A stretch of 64,000 nucleotides of DNA from Nitrospirota bacterium (GTDB taxonomy: Bacteria > Nitrospirota > Thermodesulfovibrionia > Thermodesulfovibrionales > UBA6898). The position numbers and the translations under genes are program-made. Where the stretch lies: NCBI GenBank assembly GCA_021783515.1, contig JAJXTV010000013.1, positions 1 to 64,000 on the forward strand. The letters are read 5' to 3'. Positions within the stretch are counted from its first letter, which is position 1. Every line of letters begins with the position of its first letter. The notes beneath the pieces were generated by a model, which was given only the letters and a program-made list of their open reading frames with translations, was not told where the DNA came from and ran no database searches. This document shows, piece after piece, positions 7,954 through 17,143 of the stretch.

Positions 7954-9959
7954 GTCGCGGATCTCCGATCTTCGAACCTCGACGCGAACCTTCCAAGCGC
8001 CATCAGAGGGAAACAGTTCCTGTAATTATGATATTTCAGCATGAAATACTTCGGAAAACCAGTGCCGGTGAACCACTCCTCATCCCAGACGCCGTCAGGT
8101 CCCTGCCGTTTCAGAAGGTAGCGTATGCCCTTTATCACTCCTTCCGAAGACTCCTCGCCGGCCGCCATAAGGGCCAGCAGCGCCCACGACGTCTGCGAAG
8201 GGGTGCTTGCCCCGCTGCATTTGAGGTCCGATTCTCCGTAGGATTCGCAACACTCTCCCCAACCGCCGTCAGGCCGCTGGACCTTTCTGATCCATTCGAC
8301 TGCCTTCCTGATATAAGGACCCTTCATGTCCTCGCCAACAGATCTGAGGCCGCAGAGCACAATGCTCGTCCCGTAAATGTAGTTTACTCCCCACCTGCCC
8401 CACCAGGTCCCGTCCTCCTCCTGGGTCCTCAGGAGAAAGGCCATCGCGCGGCGCACCTGGGGATGTTCCCTCCCGTATCCGAGCATGCCGAGCAGCTCGA
8501 GAACGCGGCCGGTAATGTCCGGGGTGCTCGGATCAATCATCGCCTCGAGATCGCCAAACGGCAGCTGGTTCAGGATCTTCATGTCGTTATCGACATCGAA
8601 AGCGCCCCAGCCCCCGTCTTTGCCCTGCATCCCGAGTATCCACCGGACACCCCGCTCGATCTCACTGCGGCAGGCTGCCTGCTCGCCGGCATGCCGGCAG
8701 AGCAGCATAAGGACGACCGCGGTGTCGTCGATGTCGGGATACCAGCCGTTGTCGAACTCGAAGGCCCATCCTCCCGGCTCGAGTTCAGGCCTCTTGACGC
8801 TCCAGTCCCCCTTCGAGGTTATCTGTTTCGACACCAGCCACCTGCACGCGTCCGTAACCGAAGGATGCTCCCGGTCGAGCCCCGAATCGAGCAGCGCCAG
8901 CGACGTCAGGGCGGTGTCCCAGACAGGCGAGATGCAGGACTGAAGCACGATTTCGCCGTCCCTCTCGAGCGTAAACGTCTCCAGCGCCTTAAGCCCCTTT
9001 CTCACCGCCTCGTCGGAAGTATCATATCCCGCTGCGGCGAGTGCGAGCACCGAGTTGACCATCGCCGGCTGTATCCCTCCCCAATCGCCGGTATGCTCCT
9101 GATGCTCCCTGATCCAGTTCTCCGTGAAACTCCTCGCCCTGTTTCTGAGGACCCTCAGGGGCGAATCCTCCGTCGCCTTGAGCATTCCGTCGAGGAGAAC
9201 GAAGAATCTCTTCCACGAAATAACAGGCAGTTTCTTTGGCGTCAGGGAAGGGACAGCCTCCAGAGAAACATACAGATCCCGGATCCCCTTGAGTTCCGGC
9301 ATGCGCCTCACAGGTTTTGCGTCCAGGACCATCGAAAGCGGAACAAGCGTGGACCTCGCCCAGCTCGAAAAATTGTAGATATTCAACGGGAACCAGACAG
9401 GGAGAAGATTGATTTCGACAGGGATCGAGGGTATCGCCTTCCAGTCAAACTCCCCGAAAATAGCGAGAAAAATCTTGGTAAATACCCTCGCCTCTTCCAC
9501 TCCGCCCTTCTCCAGAATAAAGGCCCTCGCCTTCCGGAGTCTCTCATCGTCATCGGGATATCCGGACAATTTCAGCGCCGTATAGGCCTCGATAGTGGTA
9601 CCCAGGTCGCCGTCGCCTCCCCAGTGGATCGCCCAGGTGCCGTCTGACCTCTGATTTCTCAGTATATGCCGGGCAATCTTCCGGTCGCGCTCCGGGTCTT
9701 CGAGCCCCAGAAACCGCAGCAGCATCATGTATTCGGCGGTGATGGTCACATTTGACTCGAGTTCGTACCACCAATACCCTTCCTTCTCCTGATGGGCAAG
9801 GTAGTACGACTGGGTCTTTCCGATCGATTCAAGAATATCATCGAGAAGGCCGGACGTGGGAGAAAGCACCATGCCGCCGCTCTCGGCGGTCACCGAGCGA
9901 GAATGTCTCCTTAGATGTCCGCCCAAGATGTCTCCGTCTCTTCCTTCCGTTATATCCAT
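7950..9959 (-). CDS. shc: Squalene-hopene cyclase
   Basis: Cyclises squalene to hopene/hopanol at the inner membrane (also called HpnF). Contains the protonating DXDD motif as D409-I-D411-D412-T (PDIDDTAVV) and several QW repeats (for example GKDGGWGAFD, RPDGGWGE, EEDGTWWGRWG, GPDGVWDEEWFTGTGFP) with the C-terminal FMLKYHNYRN segment. Start chosen at ATG 9957-9959, preceded by GGGAGG; it gives 669 residues, the normal size. Longer in-frame starts lack a ribosome site. It is followed by hpnA with a 4-base overlap, and the small transporter gene lies 70 bases upstream. Confidence 0.96.
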   Translation of the reverse strand: MDITEGRDGDILGGHLRRHSRSVTAESGGMVLSPTSGLLDDILESIGKTQSYYLAHQEKEGYWWYELESNVTITAEYMMLLRFLGLEDPERDRKIARHILRNQRSDGTWAIHWGGDGDLGTTIEAYTALKLSGYPDDDERLRKARAFILEKGGVEEARVFTKIFLAIFGEFDWKAIPSIPVEINLLPVWFPLNIYNFSSWARSTLVPLSMVLDAKPVRRMPELKGIRDLYVSLEAVPSLTPKKLPVISWKRFFVLLDGMLKATEDSPLRVLRNRARSFTENWIREHQEHTGDWGGIQPAMVNSVLALAAAGYDTSDEAVRKGLKALETFTLERDGEIVLQSCISPVWDTALTSLALLDSGLDREHPSVTDACRWLVSKQITSKGDWSVKRPELEPGGWAFEFDNGWYPDIDDTAVVLMLLCRHAGEQAACRSEIERGVRWILGMQGKDGGWGAFDVDNDMKILNQLPFGDLEAMIDPSTPDITGRVLELLGMLGYGREHPQVRRAMAFLLRTQEEDGTWWGRWGVNYIYGTSIVLCGLRSVGEDMKGPYIRKAVEWIRKVQRPDGGWGECCESYGESDLKCSGASTPSQTSWALLALMAAGEESSEGVIKGIRYLLKRQGPDGVWDEEWFTGTGFPKYFMLKYHNYRNCFPLMALGRFASRFEDRRSAT

Positions 9960-10029
9960 CCCGCCTCCCGGCTCCTCCGAAAAAAACAATTGACGTCCGA
10001 AACAGGGCAAGTTCCCTCTGAAGTTCCCG

Positions 10030-10488
10030 TCATAGCGGACCCTCCTGCCTGTTGCGGCCCTCTGCGGCGCCGCTCTCTCTCTGCATATCATGCCTGCCGC
10101 CGTCGGCCGTACGCTGTTTTCCGTCGAGAGCCACGAGGGTGATGCCGGCGATAATCACCAGCGTCCCGACCCACCTCAGCCAGGTAACATCCTCGTTGAG
10201 AAAAAATTTGGCGAGAAAGGCCGCAAAAATGTACGACACCGCGGTAAGCGGCAGCACGAAACTCAGGTCGGCCCATGACAGCGCGACAAGATAAAGAAAG
10301 AAATACACCGCAAGAAAGAGCACTCCCGCAAAAATATACGGGTTGCGCACCACCGACAGGAAAAGGTTGACCCAGTGGGACGACTCCGTTACGTTCACCT
10401 CGCCGCTGCGCTTCATCGCAAAACTCAGCAGGGTTTCGCCGACCGCAGCGCTCAGGGCCGCCAGAAAGGCTATCACCATAGTCTTCAT
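10030..10488 (-). CDS. Small EamA/SMR-like transporter of the hopanoid operon
   Basis: 152-residue protein with four predicted membrane helices and drug/metabolite transporter features: FLAALSAAVGETLLSFAMKRSG at the N terminus, a conserved LSWADLSFVLPLTAVSYIF third helix, and NEDVTWLRWVGTLVIIAGI. The last ~25 residues are hydrophilic. The size is that of half-EamA/ArnE-type proteins, which work as dimers. Its start overlaps the hpnK stop (ATGA). A role in moving an activated sugar or lipid intermediate across the membrane for head-group decoration is plausible by analogy with ArnE/F, but unproven. Confidence 0.82.
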   Translation of the reverse strand: MKTMVIAFLAALSAAVGETLLSFAMKRSGEVNVTESSHWVNLFLSVVRNPYIFAGVLFLAVYFFLYLVALSWADLSFVLPLTAVSYIFAAFLAKFFLNEDVTWLRWVGTLVIIAGITLVALDGKQRTADGGRHDMQRESGAAEGRNRQEGPL

Positions 10489-11360
10489 GGTTTCTCCCAG
10501 GCCGAGCCCACAGCCGCCCGCGCGCCCTTCAGTTCCCCGTACCCGGCAAGAGAAATGCCGAGCGCCGAAGCCGCGTCCCTGACCGACGAAGAGGTCAGCG
10601 TCCCGAGCTCCCTCCGGCCCGCGTCAGTCGCCAGGTCCGGGTGCGCAAACATTTCGTCCACCGGGCCTTTCGTCCGCGCCAGCACCCGGAGAACATACGG
10701 CTCGTCGACAAAACCTGTCCTGGACAGGCCGAATACCCGTTTCGCGACATGCAGGCCCTGACGTTCCGCAGCTCTTTTGTGGCGCCCGCCCAGAAGACCG
10801 AAAACCGCCCATTCGAGAAAGGGCATGACGCCGCGCCGCAAAGAGCGCATATCGAACAGGGCCGGGAGCGGTTCACCGGGAATACGTATCCAGCCGATCC
10901 CCCTTTCCGAAGCCTCCCTGCAGAGGATATCGAAAATCACCGGGTGCATCTGAAGATGATGGTGGGCATCGATATGCGTGGGATGTATCCCCGCATCCGC
11001 CAGGCGGTCGAACTGGGCCTTCACTTCACTCGTTATCTGCGGCCTCAGTGCGCCCAAAGAGCACCGCAGCCACGCCTCTGCCGGATTCTTCGCAAAGCAT
11101 CCGTCTTCGCCGACCAGCCCGGCTATCCGGGAGGGGCCCAGCACCGCCTCGCCGTCGCAGAGCGTGATATGAATGCCGACGGAGAGCTCCCTGCGCACGT
11201 TCGCAATCCTTACCGCGTCATCGAACGCTTCCCCCCCGGCCATAAGACTCGCGGAGGTGAGGACCCCTCTGTCGTGCGCAGCGGCCACCGCGGCGTTGAC
11301 CGACGGGCTTTTTCCGAAGTCGTCGGCAACCGTCACGAAAAATCTCGAGAAAGCGCTCAT
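10485..11360 (-). CDS. hpnK: Hopanoid biosynthesis deacetylase HpnK
   Basis: YdjC/ChbG-type carbohydrate deacetylase; HpnK removes the N-acetyl group from the GlcNAc added by HpnI. Metal and catalytic motifs are visible: VTVADDFGKSPSVN (Asp pair), VGIHITLCDG and HPTHIDAHHHLQMHP (His ligands), and the late HPDL. The 291-residue length is usual. Start ATG overlaps the hpnJ stop (ATGA) and its own stop overlaps the transporter start, so three genes here are translationally chained. Confidence 0.92.
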   Translation of the reverse strand: MSAFSRFFVTVADDFGKSPSVNAAVAAAHDRGVLTSASLMAGGEAFDDAVRIANVRRELSVGIHITLCDGEAVLGPSRIAGLVGEDGCFAKNPAEAWLRCSLGALRPQITSEVKAQFDRLADAGIHPTHIDAHHHLQMHPVIFDILCREASERGIGWIRIPGEPLPALFDMRSLRRGVMPFLEWAVFGLLGGRHKRAAERQGLHVAKRVFGLSRTGFVDEPYVLRVLARTKGPVDEMFAHPDLATDAGRRELGTLTSSSVRDAASALGISLAGYGELKGARAAVGSAWEKP

Positions 11361-12784
11361 CGGGTCCCGACAGCTTCCTTCCTTTTCGCCATGAACGAAA
11401 AGAATTCCCTTCCCTCCCTGATCCTTCTGCCGAATTCGTCCTTGTCCTGAAGCATCTCTCTCAGAATTCTCAGGATCGGTCTGGGTCTCAGATAATAGCG
11501 CCGGTAAAACCTCTCGACCGCCCCGAAGATCTCCTCCCGGGAAAGATGCTCATACGAAATGGCGGCGTTCTGGATGCCGTCGCTCGTCAGGCCTTCGCCT
11601 TCACGCACGATCCAGCCCTCCTTCAGTCCCTGCGCATACAGCCCGGTCCCGGGATAGGGGGCCGCGAGAGAGACCTGAATGCTGTACAGGTCGAGTTCGA
11701 GGGCATACCGCATCGTCTCCTCGATCGTTTGCGCCGTCTCTCCCGGCAGGCCCAGGATGAAGGCCCCGTGAACGAGTATGCCGAGTTCCTTTGTCGCCCT
11801 GACGAACTCCCGGGCCTGCTCCACGCGGATGCCTTTTTTGACATTGTTCAGGATCTTCTGGCTTCCCGATTCGAACCCTACGGTGAGCAGGCGGAGCCCG
11901 GAGTCCTTCAACTCCTTCATTGTCTCTTTCGAGCTGTTCGCCCTTGAGTTGCAGGACCACGTCAGCCCGAGCCCTTTGATCCTCCGGGCGATCTCTACGG
12001 CACGGGCGGCGTTGTCGGTGAAGGTGTCGTCGTCGAAGAAGAGCTCCTTCATCTCCGGGAAAAGGTCCTTCGTCAGCGCCGTCTCTTCATAGACACTCCC
12101 GGCGCTCCTCACACGGTAGGCATGTCCCGAGATCGTCTGGGGCCAGAGGCAGAAGGTGCATCGTGCGCGGCATCCCCTGCCGGTATAAAACGACACGTAA
12201 GGATGTTTCAGATAACCGTTATAGTATTGACTGATGTCGAGGTCCCTCTTATAGATCGGGGTCACAAAAGGCAGGGCGTCGAGGTCTTCGAGCGGAGGCC
12301 TGTCTTCGGTCCGGCACACCCGCCCGTTCCTTCTGTAGACGATACCCGCCACCTTCTCCAGGGGAAGCCCGCCTGCAATCTCCGCCACCGCATAATCGAA
12401 CTCTCCGGTCGTCACGAAATCGATCGCCGCGGAGCTCTGCAATGTTTCCTCCGGCCGGACCACGGCATGGGGACCGACGACCCCGGTCATAATGCCCGGG
12501 CAGGCATCTTTTATCCTTTCGGCAAGGCGGACGTCGTGGCCGACGGTCGGCGTGCTCGTGCTCATCACGACCAGGTCATATCCCCGCGCCTCCTGTATCA
12601 CCGCGTCCGCCCCGATGCCGGCGACAGGTGCATCGAGAAGCCGGCTGCCCTCGATCATAGCGGCAGGATATGCGAGCCAGGTCGGATACCAGAAGGAGCG
12701 GATCTCCCGTCGGGCCTGGTACCGCGCCCCTGCACCGCCGTCGAATCCCCCGAATGAAGGGGGATTAAGCAACAAGGTCTTCAT
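11357..12784 (-). CDS. hpnJ: Hopanoid biosynthesis radical SAM protein HpnJ
   Basis: Radical SAM enzyme with an N-terminal B12-binding-like domain (VVMSTSTPTVGHDVRLAERI, VVGPHAV) and the cluster motif CRARCTFC following SFYTGRG. Later motifs GFESGSQKILNNVKKG and HGAFILGLPGET are those of the HpnJ/BchE class. In the known pathway it contracts the glucosamine ring to form the cyclitol ether head group after HpnI and HpnK. Start at ATG 12782-12784, preceded by AAGGAGATTG; ten extra upstream codons are open but lack support. A promoter-like pair lies just upstream. Confidence 0.93.
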   Translation of the reverse strand: MKTLLLNPPSFGGFDGGAGARYQARREIRSFWYPTWLAYPAAMIEGSRLLDAPVAGIGADAVIQEARGYDLVVMSTSTPTVGHDVRLAERIKDACPGIMTGVVGPHAVVRPEETLQSSAAIDFVTTGEFDYAVAEIAGGLPLEKVAGIVYRRNGRVCRTEDRPPLEDLDALPFVTPIYKRDLDISQYYNGYLKHPYVSFYTGRGCRARCTFCLWPQTISGHAYRVRSAGSVYEETALTKDLFPEMKELFFDDDTFTDNAARAVEIARRIKGLGLTWSCNSRANSSKETMKELKDSGLRLLTVGFESGSQKILNNVKKGIRVEQAREFVRATKELGILVHGAFILGLPGETAQTIEETMRYALELDLYSIQVSLAAPYPGTGLYAQGLKEGWIVREGEGLTSDGIQNAAISYEHLSREEIFGAVERFYRRYYLRPRPILRILREMLQDKDEFGRRIREGREFFSFMAKRKEAVGTR

Positions 12785-12846
12785 CAATCTCCTTCCCTGC
12801 AATGAAGGGCTCAAGCGCCCGGCGGCCGCTCGGCCTAAATATTACC

Positions 12847-12874
12847 ATTTTACCAGATCGCCCCCCTTTTTCAA
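12847..12874 (-). promoter_or_regulatory. Sigma-70-like promoter for hpnJ operon
   Basis: On the minus strand TTGAAA (12869-12874) and TAAAAT (12847-12852) are separated by 16 bases, in the 125-base gap between hpnN and hpnJ. This would start transcription of the hpnJ-hpnK-transporter-shc-hpnA-DUF116-hpnH-CruF chain independently of hpnN. Confidence 0.45.
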
Positions 12875-12909
12875 GCAAAACAACTGCATTCGGCAGAAGG
12901 GCGGACGCA

Positions 12910-15561
12910 TCAGGTGAATTCCTCGTCCGTAATGTGTCTTTCGGACAGCTTGAGCAGTGCCGGCAGGAGAACAAGCGTCGAAAATATCAGAAACCCCAGA
13001 CAGATCGTCAGGAGTATGCCGATGCTTGATATCCCTCTGTGGGCCGAGAAAGAAAGGCTCCCCGTGCTCACCATTGTGGTGAGAGAACTAAACAGGGCCG
13101 CCCTCGCGTTGCTCGTCATCAGCATGTTGCCCCCGGGAGGCGGCTGGGTCTGATACCGGACGACGAAAATGATGCCGCTGTGAACGCCGACGCCTAGCAT
13201 CAGCGGTACGACAATAACATTCGCGAAATTCAGCGGGACACCGAGCAGCACGGACGCCGCGCCGGTCAGGAGAGTTACGAGCAGCAGGGGGATAAGGATG
13301 AGGACGGTCACCCAGACGTTCTTCAGCTCGATCAGCAGAAACAGCAGTATCGCGAGAAACGCATACAGCGTCGCCTCCTTGAAAGAAGAAATGATGGCCA
13401 TCCCTGATTCATAGATGGAAACCGGGGCATCGGTGGCGTCCGGCGCAACCTGACGCACGGAGGCGACAAAACGTGCGAGCGCGCGTCTGTCGAGGATATT
13501 TTCACTCGGAAATACCTGGAGCCTGTACCTCCCGTCGGCCGCCCGGTAAAGCGACGAGAGGTCCTCCGGAATACTGCCGATATCGATGGGCGAAGCCTGG
13601 AGCGATTTGTCGAGGCCTGCGAACAAGACAGGAAGACCTGATAACACACCTTCCTGGAGCAGACCGAAGGCCCTCATCCCCGATTCGCGGTCTCGCAGTT
13701 GTTCGCCGAACTTTTGTATTCCCTTGTCGAGCCGTCCGAGCGGGAGATCTTCCCCTTCCGGGGCGCGATGGAGCGCCCTCTTCACCGCTCTTTCGAGGCC
13801 GCGAAAAGCCTCCATATCCTGCGCAAAGCTCATACCTTTCACCCTCAGCGTGTCTAGTCCTTCGGGCATCAGGAATCTCACGTCTGAGATTATGCCGAGT
13901 TTTTCCTTCTGCTTCTCCGGCGCGAAATCAAAGAGGGTCACCACCATTTTGACCTCTTTCAGCTGCCTCAGCCTCCCCGCAAGGTCCTTCGCCTCCCGCT
14001 CGCCCTTTACTAATACCGAGATCGTCCAGGGCGCGGCCCCGGGGTCGTCGAATATCTCCCTGATGGCCGATACCGCCTCCGACTTCTGATCGTAGAGGTT
14101 GAGGGGGTTATAATCGAAATAGACCTTCGGCACGATCATAGCAGAGCCGAGTCCCAGAAACAGCGAGATGGCGCAAATGGCCCGCGGGTACCGGTAAGGA
14201 ATCGCCGACAGTCCCCCCGCTGCCGGGGACCGCGATCCCGTTTCCGGCCTGACCGGCATAACGGCTAGAAGCGCGGGAAGCACGGTCAGGTTCGCAAAAA
14301 AACTTATGAACATCCCGGTGCCGGATATAAGGCCGAGTTGAGCAACGCCGGCATAGGCGGTGGGCAGAAAGGCATAGAACCCGATCGCGGTAGTGATACA
14401 GCTGAGCAGAAGGCTCCTGCCGACCCCCGTCGCGGTCGCGACGATGCTTTCTCCCTGCTGAGATGCGGAGTCCACCAGTTCCTTGTACCTGAGACAGAAC
14501 TGTATGCTGTAGTCTATGCCTAAACCGATGAAAAGGACCGCAAAGGTGATTGAAATCATGTTGAGGCTGCCGATGAATGCGATTGCGAATCCCGTAGTCC
14601 AGGCAAGGCCGACGAGCAGCGTCGCCAACCCCGCCGCGATAAGCCTGACGTTCCGGCCGAACCCCACGAAGAGGATGAGCCCGACCAGCGCAAAGGAGAC
14701 AAGAGTAGCGGTGCCCATGCTGTTGCGCACCTCCTCCAGGTTCTCCGCTGCCAGTGCCACATCACCCGTGACCCTCACCCGGACCCCTCCGGAATCCCGG
14801 TAGCCAAGTTCCCCGGCGGTGCGGATCACCTCCCTAAGGGGAACCTCCCCGGCGGAAAGATCGCCTGTGCCGAGATGCGGCCGGATGATAATGAACTGCC
14901 TCTTCTGCTGCGCGGCCTCCTTCTTCCCCATCATCAGCTCCTGCCACGACATCTCGGGAACGCGGTGGGAGGCCGCTGCCTCGAACGCCGCCCCCAACTG
15001 GGCATAAAGGGCTTCGACTTTGTCTCTTCCCCCCTCTGCTGCCGCCTCCGGCCGGAGCGTCTGTTGGATAGCCGAAAACAGTCCCCTCAGGCTCATGTCC
15101 TGAGAAAGCAGGCCTATGAGCGGTTGCGCCGCCGTCATCCTGTCCGAAAAATCCTCAAGCTGGCGGACGTCCAAAAAAAGGAGCCCCTCCTTTTCGAAAA
15201 AGCTTCCCGCTCCGGGCTCCGAGACGCTCCTGAAAAGGGCCCTCTCCCCTCTGAGTTTTTCCGCAAGCCGTTTCCGCGCCGAGACCGCGAGTTCGGCAGT
15301 ATCTCCGTCGACCACCACGACAATGCTGTCGGAGAGCTGGGGGAACGCCCGGTTGAAATCCTGCTCCAGCTTCCTGAAGCGGAGGCTGTCCGAGATCATC
15401 GCATTCATGTCGGTATCGATCTCGAAATGCCGGACGGAATAATAGACGACTCCGGCGGTGAGAAGCAGCACCAGCGAAAGGACCGTGCCGGCGCGCCGCA
15501 TCACAAACGTCACCCACGACCCGAGACTTCTTATGAGGACATTTTCGAAGCCGCTTTTCAT
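12910..15561 (-). CDS. hpnN: Hopanoid transporter HpnN (RND/MMPL family)
   Basis: Inner-membrane RND-superfamily transporter that carries hopanoids toward the outer membrane. The 883-residue protein has two repeated halves, each with one helix, a large periplasmic domain and five helices. Conserved membrane stretches include GLGIDYSIQFCLRYKEL in the first half and LMLGVGVHSGIIFVVRYQ in the second, and ITTAIGFYAFLPTAY / LTTMVSTGSLSFSAHRG. Start chosen at ATG 15559-15561, just before the first helix; upstream codons are cysteine-rich and lie in the region shared with hpnM. No strong ribosome site is seen. Divergent from hpnM with 59 bases between starts. Confidence 0.93.
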   Translation of the reverse strand: MKSGFENVLIRSLGSWVTFVMRRAGTVLSLVLLLTAGVVYYSVRHFEIDTDMNAMISDSLRFRKLEQDFNRAFPQLSDSIVVVVDGDTAELAVSARKRLAEKLRGERALFRSVSEPGAGSFFEKEGLLFLDVRQLEDFSDRMTAAQPLIGLLSQDMSLRGLFSAIQQTLRPEAAAEGGRDKVEALYAQLGAAFEAAASHRVPEMSWQELMMGKKEAAQQKRQFIIIRPHLGTGDLSAGEVPLREVIRTAGELGYRDSGGVRVRVTGDVALAAENLEEVRNSMGTATLVSFALVGLILFVGFGRNVRLIAAGLATLLVGLAWTTGFAIAFIGSLNMISITFAVLFIGLGIDYSIQFCLRYKELVDSASQQGESIVATATGVGRSLLLSCITTAIGFYAFLPTAYAGVAQLGLISGTGMFISFFANLTVLPALLAVMPVRPETGSRSPAAGGLSAIPYRYPRAICAISLFLGLGSAMIVPKVYFDYNPLNLYDQKSEAVSAIREIFDDPGAAPWTISVLVKGEREAKDLAGRLRQLKEVKMVVTLFDFAPEKQKEKLGIISDVRFLMPEGLDTLRVKGMSFAQDMEAFRGLERAVKRALHRAPEGEDLPLGRLDKGIQKFGEQLRDRESGMRAFGLLQEGVLSGLPVLFAGLDKSLQASPIDIGSIPEDLSSLYRAADGRYRLQVFPSENILDRRALARFVASVRQVAPDATDAPVSIYESGMAIISSFKEATLYAFLAILLFLLIELKNVWVTVLILIPLLLVTLLTGAASVLLGVPLNFANVIVVPLMLGVGVHSGIIFVVRYQTQPPPGGNMLMTSNARAALFSSLTTMVSTGSLSFSAHRGISSIGILLTICLGFLIFSTLVLLPALLKLSERHITDEEFT

Positions 15562-15620
15562 CGCCTGACGCCCGCAGCAGAAGCTTTCACATATTCCTCG
15601 ATTTCGGTTATCATGAGTAC

Positions 15621-16259
15621 ATGATATCAAAAAAGCAATCTGTTATTCACGCCGTGTCTGCCGTTGTGCCGCTCCTCGCCCTTCTTCTGCTGCCGTGCCG
15701 GTCTGTCGCCCTCGGGCAGCCGTCTCCCGGCGAAGTGATCAGGACCTTCAATGACGCATTGCTCGAAGCGATGAAGAAGGCAGACGAACTGGGATATTCG
15801 GGCCGTTATCGTCTCCTTGAGCCGGTAGTCAAAAAGACCTATGCGCTCTCCTTTATGGCCGCCCAGGCTACCGGCAGATACTGGAAGACCCTCACGAAAG
15901 AAGAACAGGCGAAGATAATCACGGCCTATGCCGACTGGACGACCTCGACCTATGCCGGGCGTTTTGACGGGTATGCGGGCGAGAAATTCGAGATCGCATC
16001 AGAGAACGGACCCCGGCAGGGCACCGTCACGGTAGTCAGCAGACTCGTCACGTCCCACGGAGAAGAAGTGAGTTTTCATTATCTTCTCGGGAAGGTCGAC
16101 GGCTCCTGGCGTGTTATGGACATCCGGATATCGGGCGTCAGCCAATTGGCGCTGACGAGGGCCCAGTTTACCGCCGTCATCAGGACCAAAGGGGTCCAGG
16201 GGCTCATCGGGATGCTCGATAAGAAGATACAGGGGTTCGAAAAGGGGGCGAAAGAGTAA
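15621..16259 (+). CDS. hpnM: Hopanoid-associated periplasmic protein HpnM (MlaC/Ttg2D family)
   Basis: Secreted phospholipid-binding-type protein of the MlaC family, called HpnM in hopanoid loci. A signal peptide is evident (basic start, AVVPLLALLLLPCRSVALG), then the family body with VVKKTYALSFMAAQATGRYW, FDGYAGEKFEI, VVSRLVTSHGEEVSFHYLL and WRVMDIRISGVS. 212 aa is standard. Divergently transcribed from hpnN, its probable functional partner in carrying hopanoids through the periplasm. Confidence 0.92.
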   Translation: MISKKQSVIHAVSAVVPLLALLLLPCRSVALGQPSPGEVIRTFNDALLEAMKKADELGYSGRYRLLEPVVKKTYALSFMAAQATGRYWKTLTKEEQAKIITAYADWTTSTYAGRFDGYAGEKFEIASENGPRQGTVTVVSRLVTSHGEEVSFHYLLGKVDGSWRVMDIRISGVSQLALTRAQFTAVIRTKGVQGLIGMLDKKIQGFEKGAKE

Positions 16260-16291
16260 GCCAGCTATCCGGGCAACCCCGGGAATATATC

Positions 16292-17131
16292 TTATTCGGC
16301 CATTCTGACGGAGTGAATCCTCAGTTTATCCGCCGCAAAATATTTCCTGCAATACCCGGTCAGACGTTCGATGCTATACCCTTTCGTCTCGAGATTGCGG
16401 TTGATATGAAACTCGGCCGAAAGAAAATCTATTCGCCCGAGAGACCGCGTCGAAAGGAGCATTTCATGCTCCGACCCCTCGCAGTCGATCTTCAGCAAGC
16501 GGCACCGTTCTATATTATTCGCCGCAAACACCTCATCGAGCGTAATCGATCTCACTCTGTGGTACTCGTGGCCTTCCGGCCTCATGTTACCAAGGCATGC
16601 GGTAGCGCCGCCTGTGTTGCTGGCGGGGTGGACGACCATATCGATGTCTCTCCCATCGCCTGTAACGGCAACATTGAAAGCGCGGATGTTGCCCACTCCG
16701 TTGTTCCCGATATTCTGCAACAGATGGGCGTAATTGGCCGGAATGGGTTCGTATGCATAAACGGTGACGTCGGGGAATTTCCTGGCTATATAAAGCGAGA
16801 CCATGCCGATGTTCGCCCCGATATCTATCACGATGTCCTTGCTGCAAAAAGCGACTGTCTCGATTCCATACAGATCGTCTTCGAGAGCGGCGGCGACTTC
16901 ATCGCGCACAACAGAGGTAGGATGATCGGCAAGATCAAGGGCGATGCCGTTGACCTTTACGGTTCTCCTCGGAACTCTTTGCGGCAGATAACGTCTGCCT
17001 GCCCTCCTGATCGTATTTACGACTCCCGGAAAAAAGCGTTTCATTCGGCTTTCCGCCGTATCCCGGTCCCCCGTATATGCCGCTCTGTCGCCTTCATCAT
17101 TCACCCGCCTTTGATGCAGAGTAGCACACAT
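16292..17131 (-). CDS. FkbM family methyltransferase
   Basis: SAM-dependent O-methyltransferase of the FkbM group. It has the SAM-binding motif DIVIDIGANIGMVSLYIA, the YAYEPIPANYAHL segment, and the LLKIDCEGSEHEMLL motif that defines the family. Full length is 279 residues from the first start; a GTG at 17104 (after AAAGGCGG) or ATG 17044 could be the true start, since the first 29 residues look non-homologous. It is convergent with hpnM. FkbM enzymes methylate sugars and polyketides; a glycan or glycolipid substrate is possible, not shown. Confidence 0.85.
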   Translation of the reverse strand: MCATLHQRRVNDEGDRAAYTGDRDTAESRMKRFFPGVVNTIRRAGRRYLPQRVPRRTVKVNGIALDLADHPTSVVRDEVAAALEDDLYGIETVAFCSKDIVIDIGANIGMVSLYIARKFPDVTVYAYEPIPANYAHLLQNIGNNGVGNIRAFNVAVTGDGRDIDMVVHPASNTGGATACLGNMRPEGHEYHRVRSITLDEVFAANNIERCRLLKIDCEGSEHEMLLSTRSLGRIDFLSAEFHINRNLETKGYSIERLTGYCRKYFAADKLRIHSVRMAE

Positions 17132-17143
17132 CTTGCCCGCTTC

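Noticed and set aside
7944-9647. 567-codon plus-strand frame
   Set aside because: Antisense to squalene-hopene cyclase, no recognisable motif, and no ribosome site.
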